Source of the DNA: an uncultured Clostridia bacterium
GTDB taxonomy: Bacteria; Bacillota; Clostridia; Christensenellales; Aristaeellaceae
Length of the DNA stretch: 64,000 nucleotides
Assembly (NCBI GenBank): GCA_934647235.1
Contig: CAKUFG010000005.1
Span: 1 to 64,000 of the forward strand
Direction: 5' to 3'
The notes under the pieces are model-generated. The model saw only the letters and a program-made list of their open reading frames with translations, ran no database searches and was not told the origin of the DNA. Below, in pieces: positions 44,653 to 52,369 of the stretch. The position numbers and the translations under genes were made by a program. The first letter of the stretch is position 1. Every line of letters begins with the position of its first letter.

Positions 44653-47477
44653 TCCAACCACCCCTTTACTGTATTGATATCCGGCACGATAAAGGGCTGC
44701 GTCAGCCTGCCGTCCTTCAGGCGGCCGAATTCCTCCAGCTTGCGCTCCAGCTCCCGGTCAATGCGCTTGATGGCCTCATCCAGCGCGGCGCGCAGGTTCT
44801 GCCCCTCCAGGCACACGGCGTTCACCGCGTTGGACAGCTCGCGCTCCACCATGTAGGAGCCGGGATTGCGGGGCGTTTCATAAATCCAGTTCATCTGCCC
44901 GGCAATGATTTTTTTATGCTCCGTCGGCCAGGGCGAGTTCATGAAGGCCGAAACGTTGGCGCTGTTCCACATGTACTCGTTGCCCAGGGTGGACTGCAGC
45001 GTATAGGCAAACTCTGTCTGGGTTTCCTCGCTCATCCACCAGGAAAGGAACTGCCAGGCTTCCTCGGGCATGCTGGTGTTATCAAAGATAAAGCAGCTTT
45101 GCTCCGCGCCCGAGGTCCAGCGCTGCACCTGGCCGTTTTCATCCGTCATGCCGGGATAAAGGGCGATGCCCCACTTGTCCGCCAGCTCGGGCGCGGCGTT
45201 CATCAGCAGATTGTACATGGCATAGTTGGAGGTGCCGATGGGCAGCGTGCCGTCGCGGAAGCTCTGATAAAAGCTGTTCACCTCAAAATCCATATCGTAG
45301 ATCACAAAGGAGTCCGTCAACACCTTCAGGCCCTCGATGGCCGCCTCTGTATCCAGCTGCACATGCAGATCGCCGTCCCGATACAGCACCGCGCCAGCCT
45401 GATAGAGATACGGGGTGGTAAGGGCAAAGGCCTTGTAGCCAATGACATTGGACACGTAATTGTTGTAATTCAGGCCGTAGCGATGCAGCGTGGGCAGCAT
45501 CTGCAGCACCTCTTCGTAGGAGTCAGGTACCCGCAGGCCGATGGAATCCAGAATATCCTTGCGATAGAACAGCACGTAAAAGTTGAAGGTCTCGGGCAGG
45601 GCGTACATGCCCTCGTCGCACACGGCGGGCATCAGCAGGCCCGTGGGGAACCATTTGCCCACGGCGCTGAAATCCTCATACTCCCGCAGGTTCTTCAGCG
45701 CGCCGCGCACGGCCAGATCGTACACGCGGGTGGTGGATACGCCCAGCGCCACATCGGGCGCGGAGCCGGAGGCGTTGGCCAGGATCAGCTTGCTTTCATC
45801 AGGCATGATGGAAAAATCAACCGCCACGCCCGTGGCCGGGGTGAAGACGGTATCCGCCATGCGCTGCATGATTTCAAGATACTGCCGGGGACGATTGACC
45901 CACACCTGCAGGCGGGTGCCGTTGCCCGTGTTGGCCACATAATCCTCCTGCGTAAAGGAGGTGACAAAGCGGCTTGCGGTATCCGCCGCCTGCTGAAGGA
46001 CGCCTGGATTGCCCGGCAGCAGGCTTTCATCCGTGTAAAAATAAACTGCGTCCAGGCCCATGGGGCTGGTGGACAGGCTTTCCACCAGACTGACCAGGAA
46101 GCCGCGCGCCGAGGACGCGCCCTGGGAAAACAGCGTCAGCTTCTTGGGCAGGTCGTTGGGAGCCTTGGCCAGCTGCTCCAGCGCCTTGACAGCCATATCC
46201 AGGCTGGACAGCGCGCCGACCCGGCCGTCCGTATGGGCAAGCGTGCCCAGCGCCTGCCGGATATCCGTCAGCTCCGCCGTCCAGCGGGCCAGATCATCGG
46301 CAACATGAAAATCAAAATCCTCCAGCGCAAAATCGCGGAAGAAATCCGTGTTGCCGCCGGTGATCTTGGTAATTTCCAGCGCCAGCGCCGCAATCTGATC
46401 GGACACAGCCTCCAGGCGCGTCAGCTCGTTCTGCAGAGGATCCGCGCTGGTCAGCAGCGTCAGGGTATGCTCGCCCGCATCCAGCCGCATCAGCGCGGGC
46501 TTGCCGTCCGCGTCCGTAATGGTCTGGTTTTCAAAGCTCAGGCAGTAGGCAAACTCAGCGTTTTCAAAGGCCGGGCCAGGAATCGCGCCGTCCACCAGCA
46601 CCGTGCGGTACACCGGGAAGTTGGCCAGCTCGGCCTGCCGCAGGCGCAGCGCCATGGCGTAACAGCCCGCCTGCTCCACCGTGAAGGTGTAGGTCAGCGT
46701 ATCGCCAGGATATTTGTAGGAAATATCCTCAATATGATTGATGACCTTTCTGTCGCTGGAATAGGGGCTCAGCCGCAGATCGTAATCGGCCAGCGGGCGG
46801 ATGTTGGGGTTGTTGCGCACCGGCACCTGCTCGGCCTGTAAGGTGATCAGATAGCTGCCGGTCAATTCGCCGCGCGCCGCCTCCAGCACAGGGATTTCCC
46901 CCGCCAGCGCCATGCCGTACAGGATGAAGGGCCCCTCGCGGCACAGGATCGTGATTTCATGCGCGCCCGCCGTCAGATACAGCCCCATGCCCTGGGAATA
47001 CAGGCCGGACTTGCCCATCAGGCGGCAGCTTGTTATCTCATAGGATTTGACCGGCATGGACACCACTTCATTGCCGTAGCGGTCCTTTTCAAAGGCGCCG
47101 TTCTGCGTCCACAGGCTGTCCAGCGTAAGGGTGGTGCACTCCGCATAGGGCGCCTGGCCATCCACCAGCAGGGTATAGCCATTGTCCAGGATGTTGCTGC
47201 CGGTCATCGCATAGGTCAGCACAGGATAGCCGAAAACGTCCTGCGGCACATTCACCGTCAGCGTGACGCTTTCGCCCTCCGCCAGGGGAAGGCCCTCCGC
47301 CTGTTCAAACAGGGAAATCACGTTCTCCGCTGCTTCCGGCCGCCCGATGGCGTTCAGGTACGCCGCGTAGCCGATTTCGTTTTCAGCGGCCGCAGGCAGC
47401 TGCTCGCCGCAGGCCGCCCAGGGAAAGAGCAGCAGCAGCACGCACAGCAGGCCAATCCCTCTCAACAGATTTTTCAA
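44649..47477 (-). CDS. Large solute-binding protein (942 residues) with N-terminal extension
   Basis: The protein has a signal peptide (about 1-24, leader containing Cys23, lipobox poor). Residues about 30-490 hold two beta-sandwich-like modules ([39 protein letters not shown]) and an alpha-helical stretch. A complete extracellular binding fold starts near 510 ([53 protein letters not shown]). It is more than twice the length of an ordinary binding protein. TTG 47477 is the start, with GGAGG 7 nt upstream. It opens the locus and is coupled to a permease. The extension may bind long glycan at the cell surface (inference). Confidence 0.82.
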   Translation of the reverse strand: MKNLLRGIGLLCVLLLLFPWAACGEQLPAAAENEIGYAAYLNAIGRPEAAENVISLFEQAEGLPLAEGESVTLTVNVPQDVFGYPVLTYAMTGSNILDNGYTLLVDGQAPYAECTTLTLDSLWTQNGAFEKDRYGNEVVSMPVKSYEITSCRLMGKSGLYSQGMGLYLTAGAHEITILCREGPFILYGMALAGEIPVLEAARGELTGSYLITLQAEQVPVRNNPNIRPLADYDLRLSPYSSDRKVINHIEDISYKYPGDTLTYTFTVEQAGCYAMALRLRQAELANFPVYRTVLVDGAIPGPAFENAEFAYCLSFENQTITDADGKPALMRLDAGEHTLTLLTSADPLQNELTRLEAVSDQIAALALEITKITGGNTDFFRDFALEDFDFHVADDLARWTAELTDIRQALGTLAHTDGRVGALSSLDMAVKALEQLAKAPNDLPKKLTLFSQGASSARGFLVSLVESLSTSPMGLDAVYFYTDESLLPGNPGVLQQAADTASRFVTSFTQEDYVANTGNGTRLQVWVNRPRQYLEIMQRMADTVFTPATGVAVDFSIMPDESKLILANASGSAPDVALGVSTTRVYDLAVRGALKNLREYEDFSAVGKWFPTGLLMPAVCDEGMYALPETFNFYVLFYRKDILDSIGLRVPDSYEEVLQMLPTLHRYGLNYNNYVSNVIGYKAFALTTPYLYQAGAVLYRDGDLHVQLDTEAAIEGLKVLTDSFVIYDMDFEVNSFYQSFRDGTLPIGTSNYAMYNLLMNAAPELADKWGIALYPGMTDENGQVQRWTSGAEQSCFIFDNTSMPEEAWQFLSWWMSEETQTEFAYTLQSTLGNEYMWNSANVSAFMNSPWPTEHKKIIAGQMNWIYETPRNPGSYMVERELSNAVNAVCLEGQNLRAALDEAIKRIDRELERKLEEFGRLKDGRLTQPFIVPDINTVKGWLE

Positions 47478-47534
47478 ATTGCTTCCTCCCTGTGTGTCAA
47501 GCCGCGTGGTCAGGCAGTGTTTCGGTTTGTCTGA

Positions 47535-47563
47535 ATTATAGCATATGGAGAGCCTGCTTTCAA
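47535..47563 (-). promoter_or_regulatory. Promoter of the glycan locus
   Basis: On the minus strand TTGAAA (47563-47558), 17 bp, TATAAT (47540-47535), 58 bp before the first start codon. In the gene-free stretch 47478-47826 I see only this promoter, AT-rich DNA and the next gene's terminator. Confidence 0.75.
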
Positions 47564-47745
47564 TAGTTTAAGAAAAATAAATATGCAAATTGGGCAATAT
47601 TTGTCCCTTTATTACAATTTATATGTCTTTGAAACACAGATATGTCCGTCCTGCATTGCAAATAATCTGAAACAGTCAGGCCGTCATCATGCAGCATCCC
47701 TTCTTTTTCCATTTTTTCGGAACATTCAGCTCCGTCGCGCAGCAC

Positions 47746-47790
47746 AAAAAAGCAGCCATGGCATGAAGTGCTTCTTCATGTCATGGCTGC
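47746..47790 (-). terminator. Terminator of the coiled-coil gene
   Basis: GCAGCCATGGCATGAAG (47752-47768) pairs with CTTCATGTCATGGCTGC (47774-47790) with one mismatch. Read leftward it is followed by six T. Confidence 0.85.
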
Positions 47791-47826
47791 CAGTACGCCT
47801 GCATAAGGGCAGGCTTCTGCTTGGTG

Positions 47827-48501
47827 TTACTTGCTGAAAATCTCGCCCAGGCCGTCGATCGCTTCGGTGATGGGCTTGAGGAAGCTCTGCCACAGCGAAT
47901 CATCGGAGATGGTCTGCTTGAGGGTATCAAAGGCCTCGATCATGGGCTGCAGCTTTTCCTGAAGCGCGGACAGCTTGCTCTCGGCGGCTTCCTTCAGGGC
48001 GGTCACGTTGACGATTTCCTCGTTCCTGGCGGTCAGCTCTTCGCTGAGCTTATTCACCTTTTCGGTCATGCCGGCAGCTTCCGCCTTAACGGTCTTCAGC
48101 TCCTCGCTCAGCTTGGCGGCTTCCTCCGCATGCGCGGCGGCTTCGGCGGCCTTGGCCTCAGCATCGTTCTGCGCGGCGGTCAGCTGCTCAGTCAGCTCGG
48201 CGACCTTGGCCTCGGCGTCGTTCTGCGCAGCGGTCAGCTGTTCGGTCAAAGCGGCAATCTCGGCAGCCTTGGCTTCCGCATCGCCCTGGGCGGCGGTCAG
48301 CTGCTCGTTCAGCGCGGTGATTTCAGCGGTCATGGATTCTACCGACGCCTTGGCGGAGGTCAGCTCGGCCGTCTTGGCTTCCATATCGGCCTTCACGGCG
48401 GTCAGATCGTTGTTCAGGCTGCCGGTGCGCACATAAAACACGCCGGCCAGCACGGCTGCGACCAGCACAACCACGCTCAGGATAACGCATAGCTTTTTCA
48501 T
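47827..48501 (-). CDS. Membrane-anchored coiled-coil protein
   Basis: The 224-residue protein starts MKKLCVILSVVVLVAAVLAGVFYV, a single membrane anchor, and the rest (about 30-200) is a long alpha-helical coiled coil. It carries repeats of the unit EQLTAAQ(N/G)DAEAKAAE, seen three times at about 65-125. The tail (LQPMIEAFDTLKQTISDD) may cap the coil. AAGGAGG precedes the ATG. I do not recognise a family, and similar extracytoplasmic coils occur in many Bacillota. A perfect palindrome lies between it and the divergent 44-residue gene. Confidence 0.72.
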   Translation of the reverse strand: MKKLCVILSVVVLVAAVLAGVFYVRTGSLNNDLTAVKADMEAKTAELTSAKASVESMTAEITALNEQLTAAQGDAEAKAAEIAALTEQLTAAQNDAEAKVAELTEQLTAAQNDAEAKAAEAAAHAEEAAKLSEELKTVKAEAAGMTEKVNKLSEELTARNEEIVNVTALKEAAESKLSALQEKLQPMIEAFDTLKQTISDDSLWQSFLKPITEAIDGLGEIFSK

Positions 48502-48522
48502 TGCGGAATTTCCTCCTTCAAT

Positions 48523-48540
48523 ATTCCGGGTTCCCGGAAT
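48523..48540. repeat. Perfect palindrome upstream of the coiled-coil gene
   Basis: ATTCCGGG and CCCGGAAT are perfect 8-bp arms around TT. It lies 22 bp upstream of the coiled-coil start codon, in the divergent intergenic region. Confidence 0.5.
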
Positions 48541-48633
48541 GATCTGCAAATGGATTCGACAAAATATTTCCTTTTCCTGCCTGCGCGCATGAAAATTTCT
48601 TCCCGGCGCAGAATAAGGCGGGAGGTGCATACC

Positions 48634-48768
48634 ATGAAACCTAAAAAGAAGAAAACGCCCAATGTGCTGGCCCATCAGAGCGCGCAAAGCAACTCGGACG
48701 TGCTGGGCAGCTACACCGGCACGCCCAAGGACGGCGGGCAGCCCACGCAGGACGCGGACGACCTGTAA
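48634..48768 (+). CDS. 44-residue conserved-looking hypothetical protein
   Basis: The product begins MKPKKKKTPNVLAHQSAQSN and continues SDVLGSYTGTPKDG, ending QDADDL. The SYTGTP..DG..P.QDADDL tail resembles small hypothetical proteins I recall in several Clostridia, with no known function. GGGAGGTG lies a suitable distance before the ATG. It is Lys-rich at the front and acidic at the end, with no membrane segment. It is transcribed away from the coiled-coil gene. Confidence 0.6.
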   Translation: MKPKKKKTPNVLAHQSAQSNSDVLGSYTGTPKDGGQPTQDADDL

Positions 48769-48775
48769 TTATTCA

Positions 48776-48881
48776 GCCTGTCGAAAAGGAGTTTTCGACA
48801 GGCGAAGCCTGCGCCGCTGCTGCGGAATTAGTAGCGCCGCCAAAGGCGGCTGAGGGCGGGCGATTTTGCAAATCGCCGCCC
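48776..48881. repeat. Dense hairpin cluster in the intergenic region
   Basis: At least three good stems lie in tandem: GCCTGTCGAAAA/TTTTCGACAGGC (48776-48803, perfect 12 bp, 4-nt loop); GCCGCC/GGCGGC (48836-48850); and GGGCG-GCGATTT/AAATCGC-CGCCC (about 48854-48881, one bulge). None has a T tract, so they are not ordinary terminators. The form suggests a REP-like element or structured RNA. Confidence 0.55.
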
Positions 48882-48915
48882 AGGAGCTTTAACAAGTCTT
48901 TCTTGTTATCCCGAA

Positions 48916-49269
48916 TTACTTCTGCCCGTCCAGCAGCCGCTGCCAGCCGGCGGGATCCTCGCCGATGACCACGCGCTGACCGTCGCGCACAATGGGCGTG
49001 CGAAGGAACTCGGGCTTTTCAAGCAGATAGCCCAGGATGATTTCTTCCTGATCCGTGTGCGCGACGGGGTGCGACATCGCAGCCGTGCTGGTACGATCCA
49101 CCAGCTGACAGGCCCCGCCCGCTGCGCGGGCAAACAATTGCAGCTCGCGCAGGCCCAGCTTGTGCTTTTTCAGATCCACTGCCTGCACCTGGGCGCGGCG
49201 CTCCTTGAAGAAGCGCTCGGCCTTCTGCACGGCAAAGTTCTTTTTCAGGCTGTACAGCTGCAGGCTCAT
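48916..49269 (-). CDS. ArsC/Spx-fold protein lacking the N-terminal redox cysteine
   Basis: The 117-residue protein has the thioredoxin-like ArsC/YffB fold: LYSLKKNFAVQKAERFFKER at the start and LLEKPEFLRTPIVRDGQ later, the latter a family hallmark with the conserved Arg. The usual catalytic Cys (CxxC or CS/T near residue 10) is replaced by LKKNFAVQ, so arsenate reductase chemistry is not expected. Its start overlaps the rsfS stop (ATGA), so it is coupled to the nadD/yqeK-rsfS operon. The role is unknown. Confidence 0.78.
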   Translation of the reverse strand: MSLQLYSLKKNFAVQKAERFFKERRAQVQAVDLKKHKLGLRELQLFARAAGGACQLVDRTSTAAMSHPVAHTDQEEIILGYLLEKPEFLRTPIVRDGQRVVIGEDPAGWQRLLDGQK

Positions 49270-49649
49270 GGCATAAAAGCCTTCGTTTCTTCAGCCTGGG
49301 CAAAGGGCAGCTCCACGCGGTTGGTGCCCTCGTCCCACAGGCGCTCCAGCTTATAATACTGGCGCTGCTCCGGATGGAAGATATGCACCAGCACCGTGCC
49401 GTAGTCCAATATCGCCCAGCGGCCGTCGTTCTGGCCTTCCTTTTTGCGCGGGGCCACGCCGTCCTCCAGCAGCTTATCCTCCACGTCGTCGCACAGGGAG
49501 TGCACCTGCTGCGCCGTGCGGCCCGTGCAGATGACCATATAATCGGTAATCACGGTCAGGTGGCTCACATCCAGCACCATCAGATCGACCGCCTTTTTGT
49601 CATACAGCGCCTGCGCTGCGTGCAGGGCAAGGGTGCGTTCATCCATCAT
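49266..49649 (-). CDS. rsfS: Ribosome silencing factor RsfS (iojap/YbeB)
   Basis: The 127-residue protein contains TVITDYMVICTGRTAQQVHS and WAILDYGTVLVHIFHPEQRQ, the signatures of RsfS. It binds L14 on the 50S subunit and blocks joining when nutrients are scarce. ATG at 49649 overlaps the stop of the NadD-YqeK gene (ATGA), with GGAGG 7 nt upstream. nadD-yqeK-rsfS is a conserved Bacillota order. The downstream ArsC-like gene is coupled too. Confidence 0.95.
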   Translation of the reverse strand: MMDERTLALHAAQALYDKKAVDLMVLDVSHLTVITDYMVICTGRTAQQVHSLCDDVEDKLLEDGVAPRKKEGQNDGRWAILDYGTVLVHIFHPEQRQYYKLERLWDEGTNRVELPFAQAEETKAFMP

Positions 49650-50779
49650 TTGGTTTCCTCCTTTGCGGCCAGGCTTTGCATGGCCAATTCGGTCTGCGGG
49701 CAAAAAGCGTGCCCCTGGGAAAGTACGTATTCGCGCGTGCGCTGCATGGACAGCAGCACGGCGGCGGAAAGATCAGTCTGCGCCAGGGCGCGGATCTGCG
49801 CAAGGCCGGGATAATCGCGGCGGGTCGGCTCGATCGCGTCGGCCAGATAGATCACCTGCTCCAGCACCGTCATATCAGGCTTGCCGATGGTATGGCAGGC
49901 GATGGCGGAAAGGATCTCCCTGTCCAGGATGCCCAGCTCGTGCTCCGCAATGGCTGCGGCCACGGGGCCGTGCAGCAGGTTCTCGTCGGCATATATATCT
50001 TTCGGCAGACGCAGGCCATATTCCTGCGCCTTTTTTTGCATTTCAGGCAGCGGCAGGGGCTTGGCAATATCATGCAGCATGGCCGCCACGCCCGCCGCCT
50101 GCATGCGCGCGCCGTGCAGCCCGGCCAGCGCCGCCGCCGTCCTGCGCACGCCCAGGGTATGCAGCAGACGCTTTTCAGGCATGCCGCGCGCCTTCAGCAG
50201 CGCTTCGTAATCGGGCTGATACAGCCCGTTCTCGGCGATGTACTGAGCTTCCGCGCGCGAAATCAGGCCCGCCGCGTCGTCATAGGCGCGCAGGCGCTGC
50301 ACCACCTCGGCGCTGGACGCGGCGACAGGCGGCACATCCAGCACGCGCAGCCGCGCACCGGGCACCGGCAGATGCGCGTCATAGCCCGGACGCGGGCACA
50401 CCCAGAAATCGCAGGCGGCAAGCAGCCGCTCCGCCCCATACCACTTGTTCAGGGCGGGCAGCTTATCCGCGCCGATGATCCAGCAGATGCGCGCGCCGGG
50501 ATAGCGCGCCTGCAGGATATCCACCGTATCCACCGTATAGCACGGGCCCTCGCGCAGGTCGGCCCCGCAGGCCTCCATGCCGGGATGCTCCCGCGCCGCC
50601 ATCTCACACAGCTGCAGGCGATCCCCCGCCGGGGCGATGGCCTGCGCCCGGTGCGCGGGCATCTGGCAGGGGCACAGCAGCACCCGCTCCGCGCCTGCCT
50701 TCAGCGCCGCCTGCGCCGCGCGGATATGCCCCGCATGAATGGGATCGAACATCCCGCCCAGCACGCCGATTTCCCGCAT
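49646..50779 (-). CDS. nadD: NadD-YqeK fusion: nicotinate-nucleotide adenylyltransferase and HD-domain hydrolase
   Basis: The 377-residue protein joins two enzymes usually encoded by adjacent genes. Residues 1-185 are NadD, with GGMFDPIHAGH (8-18), TVDTVDIL and WIIGADKLPALNKWY, which makes deamido-NAD from NaMN and ATP. Residues about 190-377 are a YqeK-type HD domain: His207, HD at 236-237 and further His residues; YqeK enzymes hydrolyse Ap4A symmetrically. No stop or frameshift separates them. GGAGG lies 7 nt before ATG. Confidence 0.92.
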   Translation of the reverse strand: MREIGVLGGMFDPIHAGHIRAAQAALKAGAERVLLCPCQMPAHRAQAIAPAGDRLQLCEMAAREHPGMEACGADLREGPCYTVDTVDILQARYPGARICWIIGADKLPALNKWYGAERLLAACDFWVCPRPGYDAHLPVPGARLRVLDVPPVAASSAEVVQRLRAYDDAAGLISRAEAQYIAENGLYQPDYEALLKARGMPEKRLLHTLGVRRTAAALAGLHGARMQAAGVAAMLHDIAKPLPLPEMQKKAQEYGLRLPKDIYADENLLHGPVAAAIAEHELGILDREILSAIACHTIGKPDMTVLEQVIYLADAIEPTRRDYPGLAQIRALAQTDLSAAVLLSMQRTREYVLSQGHAFCPQTELAMQSLAAKEETK

Positions 50780-50809
50780 CGCGCATCCTCCGTTTCTTTT
50801 CATAATGAT

Positions 50810-50838
50810 ATTATAATGCATTTCGGTGCAAATTACAA
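50810..50838 (-). promoter_or_regulatory. Promoter of nadD/yqeK-rsfS-arsC-like operon
   Basis: On the minus strand TTGTAA (50838-50833), 17 bp, TATAAT (50815-50810), 31 bp before the start codon. Confidence 0.6.
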
Positions 50839-50858
50839 ACGGAAAGGCAGGCATCAAT

Positions 50859-51695
50859 ATGCAGGATTATTTGCAGCGCACGCGCCTGGCCGGGCGCATG
50901 GACGAGGCGGGCGGCACGCTGGCGCTGCTGGCAGGCAGCGTGGTATTCTTTTTGCTGCTGTGGGGCGTGCGCATCACGGCGCTGCTGGCAGGGCTTGCCG
51001 CCTTTGCACTGCTGATGCTGCTGCGCGCGCGCACGCGGGAGCGCAGGCTGCAAAGCCGCGAGGATCGGCTGCGGCGGCAGATCGGCGGTGAAATGAAGCT
51101 GGAAGCCTGGGTGCTTATGCCGCCCCGCCGCGCGCACTTTGAGGCCGCGCTGCTGGTCACGCAGACGCTGAACGGACAAATGCTGCGCGCGCTGGATACG
51201 GGCGTATTGTGCGCCGTTCAGGGCAAGCAGGCGCTGCTGGCCTGCGCGCAGCTGCCCGCCGGGGAAAAGCTGACCGCACGCGATATCGCCGCTTTTCAGC
51301 GCGCCTGCCTGGCTGAAGGGGCGGAGACGGGCGTTCTTTGCGGCGCAGAGGGCTTGACCGATACCGCCAAGCAGCAGTCCACCCTATATCCCAGGGTGCA
51401 CACGCTCAGCCGGGCGCGCATGATCGCCCTGGCCGGAGCAGCCTTTCCCGCCACGGACGCGCAGCTGGTGGCGCTGGGCAAGCGCAAGCGCGCGCCGGGG
51501 CATGCCAGGGTCGCTCTGCGCCGCATGCTGGCGCCGCACCGCGCCAGGCAGTATTTGCTGTATGGGCTGATGCTGTGCGGGCTGTATATCATCACAGGGC
51601 AGCGCTTCTATCCCCTGCCCGGCTGCGCATGCCTGCTTCTGATGGCGCTGTGCCGCGCCCTGCCCGCACAGGAGCGCGAGCCGCTTGCGCTTTGA
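50859..51695 (+). CDS. Membrane protein of unknown function
   Basis: The 278-residue protein has two hydrophobic segments near the N-terminus (about 23-60), a soluble central part of about 170 residues, and two more near the C-terminus (YLLYGLMLCGLYIITGQRF and a following hydrophobic stretch). I do not recognise a family. ATG at 50859 was chosen with a weak AAAGGCAGG upstream; a GTG at 50826 would overlap the divergent nadD promoter. It is followed by the sigma-factor gene, with its own promoter in between. Confidence 0.65.
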   Translation: MQDYLQRTRLAGRMDEAGGTLALLAGSVVFFLLLWGVRITALLAGLAAFALLMLLRARTRERRLQSREDRLRRQIGGEMKLEAWVLMPPRRAHFEAALLVTQTLNGQMLRALDTGVLCAVQGKQALLACAQLPAGEKLTARDIAAFQRACLAEGAETGVLCGAEGLTDTAKQQSTLYPRVHTLSRARMIALAGAAFPATDAQLVALGKRKRAPGHARVALRRMLAPHRARQYLLYGLMLCGLYIITGQRFYPLPGCACLLLMALCRALPAQEREPLAL

Positions 51696-51719
51696 CAGGC
51701 TTTGGCAGCCTTCCATCGC

Positions 51720-51748
51720 TTGACTGCCGTCCGCGGCTGGGGTATAAT
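51720..51748 (+). promoter_or_regulatory. Promoter of the ECF sigma/membrane partner operon
   Basis: TTGACT (51720-51725), 17 bp, TATAAT (51743-51748); the SD-linked start codon is at 51860, giving a leader of about 105 nt. Confidence 0.7.
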
Positions 51749-51859
51749 GACTGATGCGGTAATCCTGCAAATTTATTTTATTTTTTCAAAAATACATGCA
51801 AGAAAACAAAGGGGTATTACGTTAGTATGGGTGACGAGGTACGAAAGGAGCGGTCAACG

Positions 51860-52369
51860 ATGTCCGACGAAGCGTTTTCGGCATGGTTTGACGCGCTCTA
51901 TACCCGTTATGCCTCCGATATTATCCGCGTGAGCTACTTCTATCTGGGCGATCGCGGAAAGGCGGAGGACGTCTGCCACGATGCGTTTGTCAGCCTGTTT
52001 GTCAATCGCCCGGCGCTGGAGCCCGGGCATGAAAAAACCTGGCTTCTCAAGGTGGCTATGAACCGCTGCCGCGATATCTGGCGCTCCGCCTGGGTGCGGC
52101 GCGTGATATCGGGCAGTCCGGCGTTTGAGATGATTCCCGCGCCCGACACCCTTGGCAAGCACATGGAAAAGGCCGAGGTGCTGCAGGCGGTTCACAGCCT
52201 GCCGGCGGATTTTCGCGAGATCTTTATCCTGTATTATTATCAGGGCTACGGCATCAGCGAAATCTCAGGCATCCTAAGCCTGCCGGAGGGCACGATATCC
52301 AGCCGCCTGTCGCGTGGCAGAAAAAAACTGGAAGCCATATTGGGAGAAGAAAGGGGCGAATCCGCGTGA
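51860..52369 (+). CDS. ECF-type RNA polymerase sigma factor
   Basis: The 169-residue protein has sigma region 2 (FDALYTRYASDIIRVSYF, then GKAEDVCHDAFVSLF) and region 4 at about 110-160 (LPADFREIFILYYYQGYGIS, then LPEGTISSRLSRGRKKL). There is no region 1.1 or 3. ATG at 51860 was chosen for AAAGGAG 9 nt upstream rather than the ATG at 51827. The stop overlaps the next gene start (GTGA), a classic sigma/anti-sigma coupling. Its regulon is unknown. Confidence 0.93.
   Translation: MSDEAFSAWFDALYTRYASDIIRVSYFYLGDRGKAEDVCHDAFVSLFVNRPALEPGHEKTWLLKVAMNRCRDIWRSAWVRRVISGSPAFEMIPAPDTLGKHMEKAEVLQAVHSLPADFREIFILYYYQGYGISEISGILSLPEGTISSRLSRGRKKLEAILGEERGESA

Noticed and set aside
47560..47745. Short minus-strand frame upstream of the glycan locus
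   Set aside because: No convincing SD at the first start, AT-rich unlike neighbours, and it overlaps the locus promoter.
47975..48436. Repetitive coding DNA that might be taken for a CRISPR array
   Set aside because: The repeats are coiled-coil codons of varying spacing inside one reading frame, with no constant repeat and variable spacer pattern.
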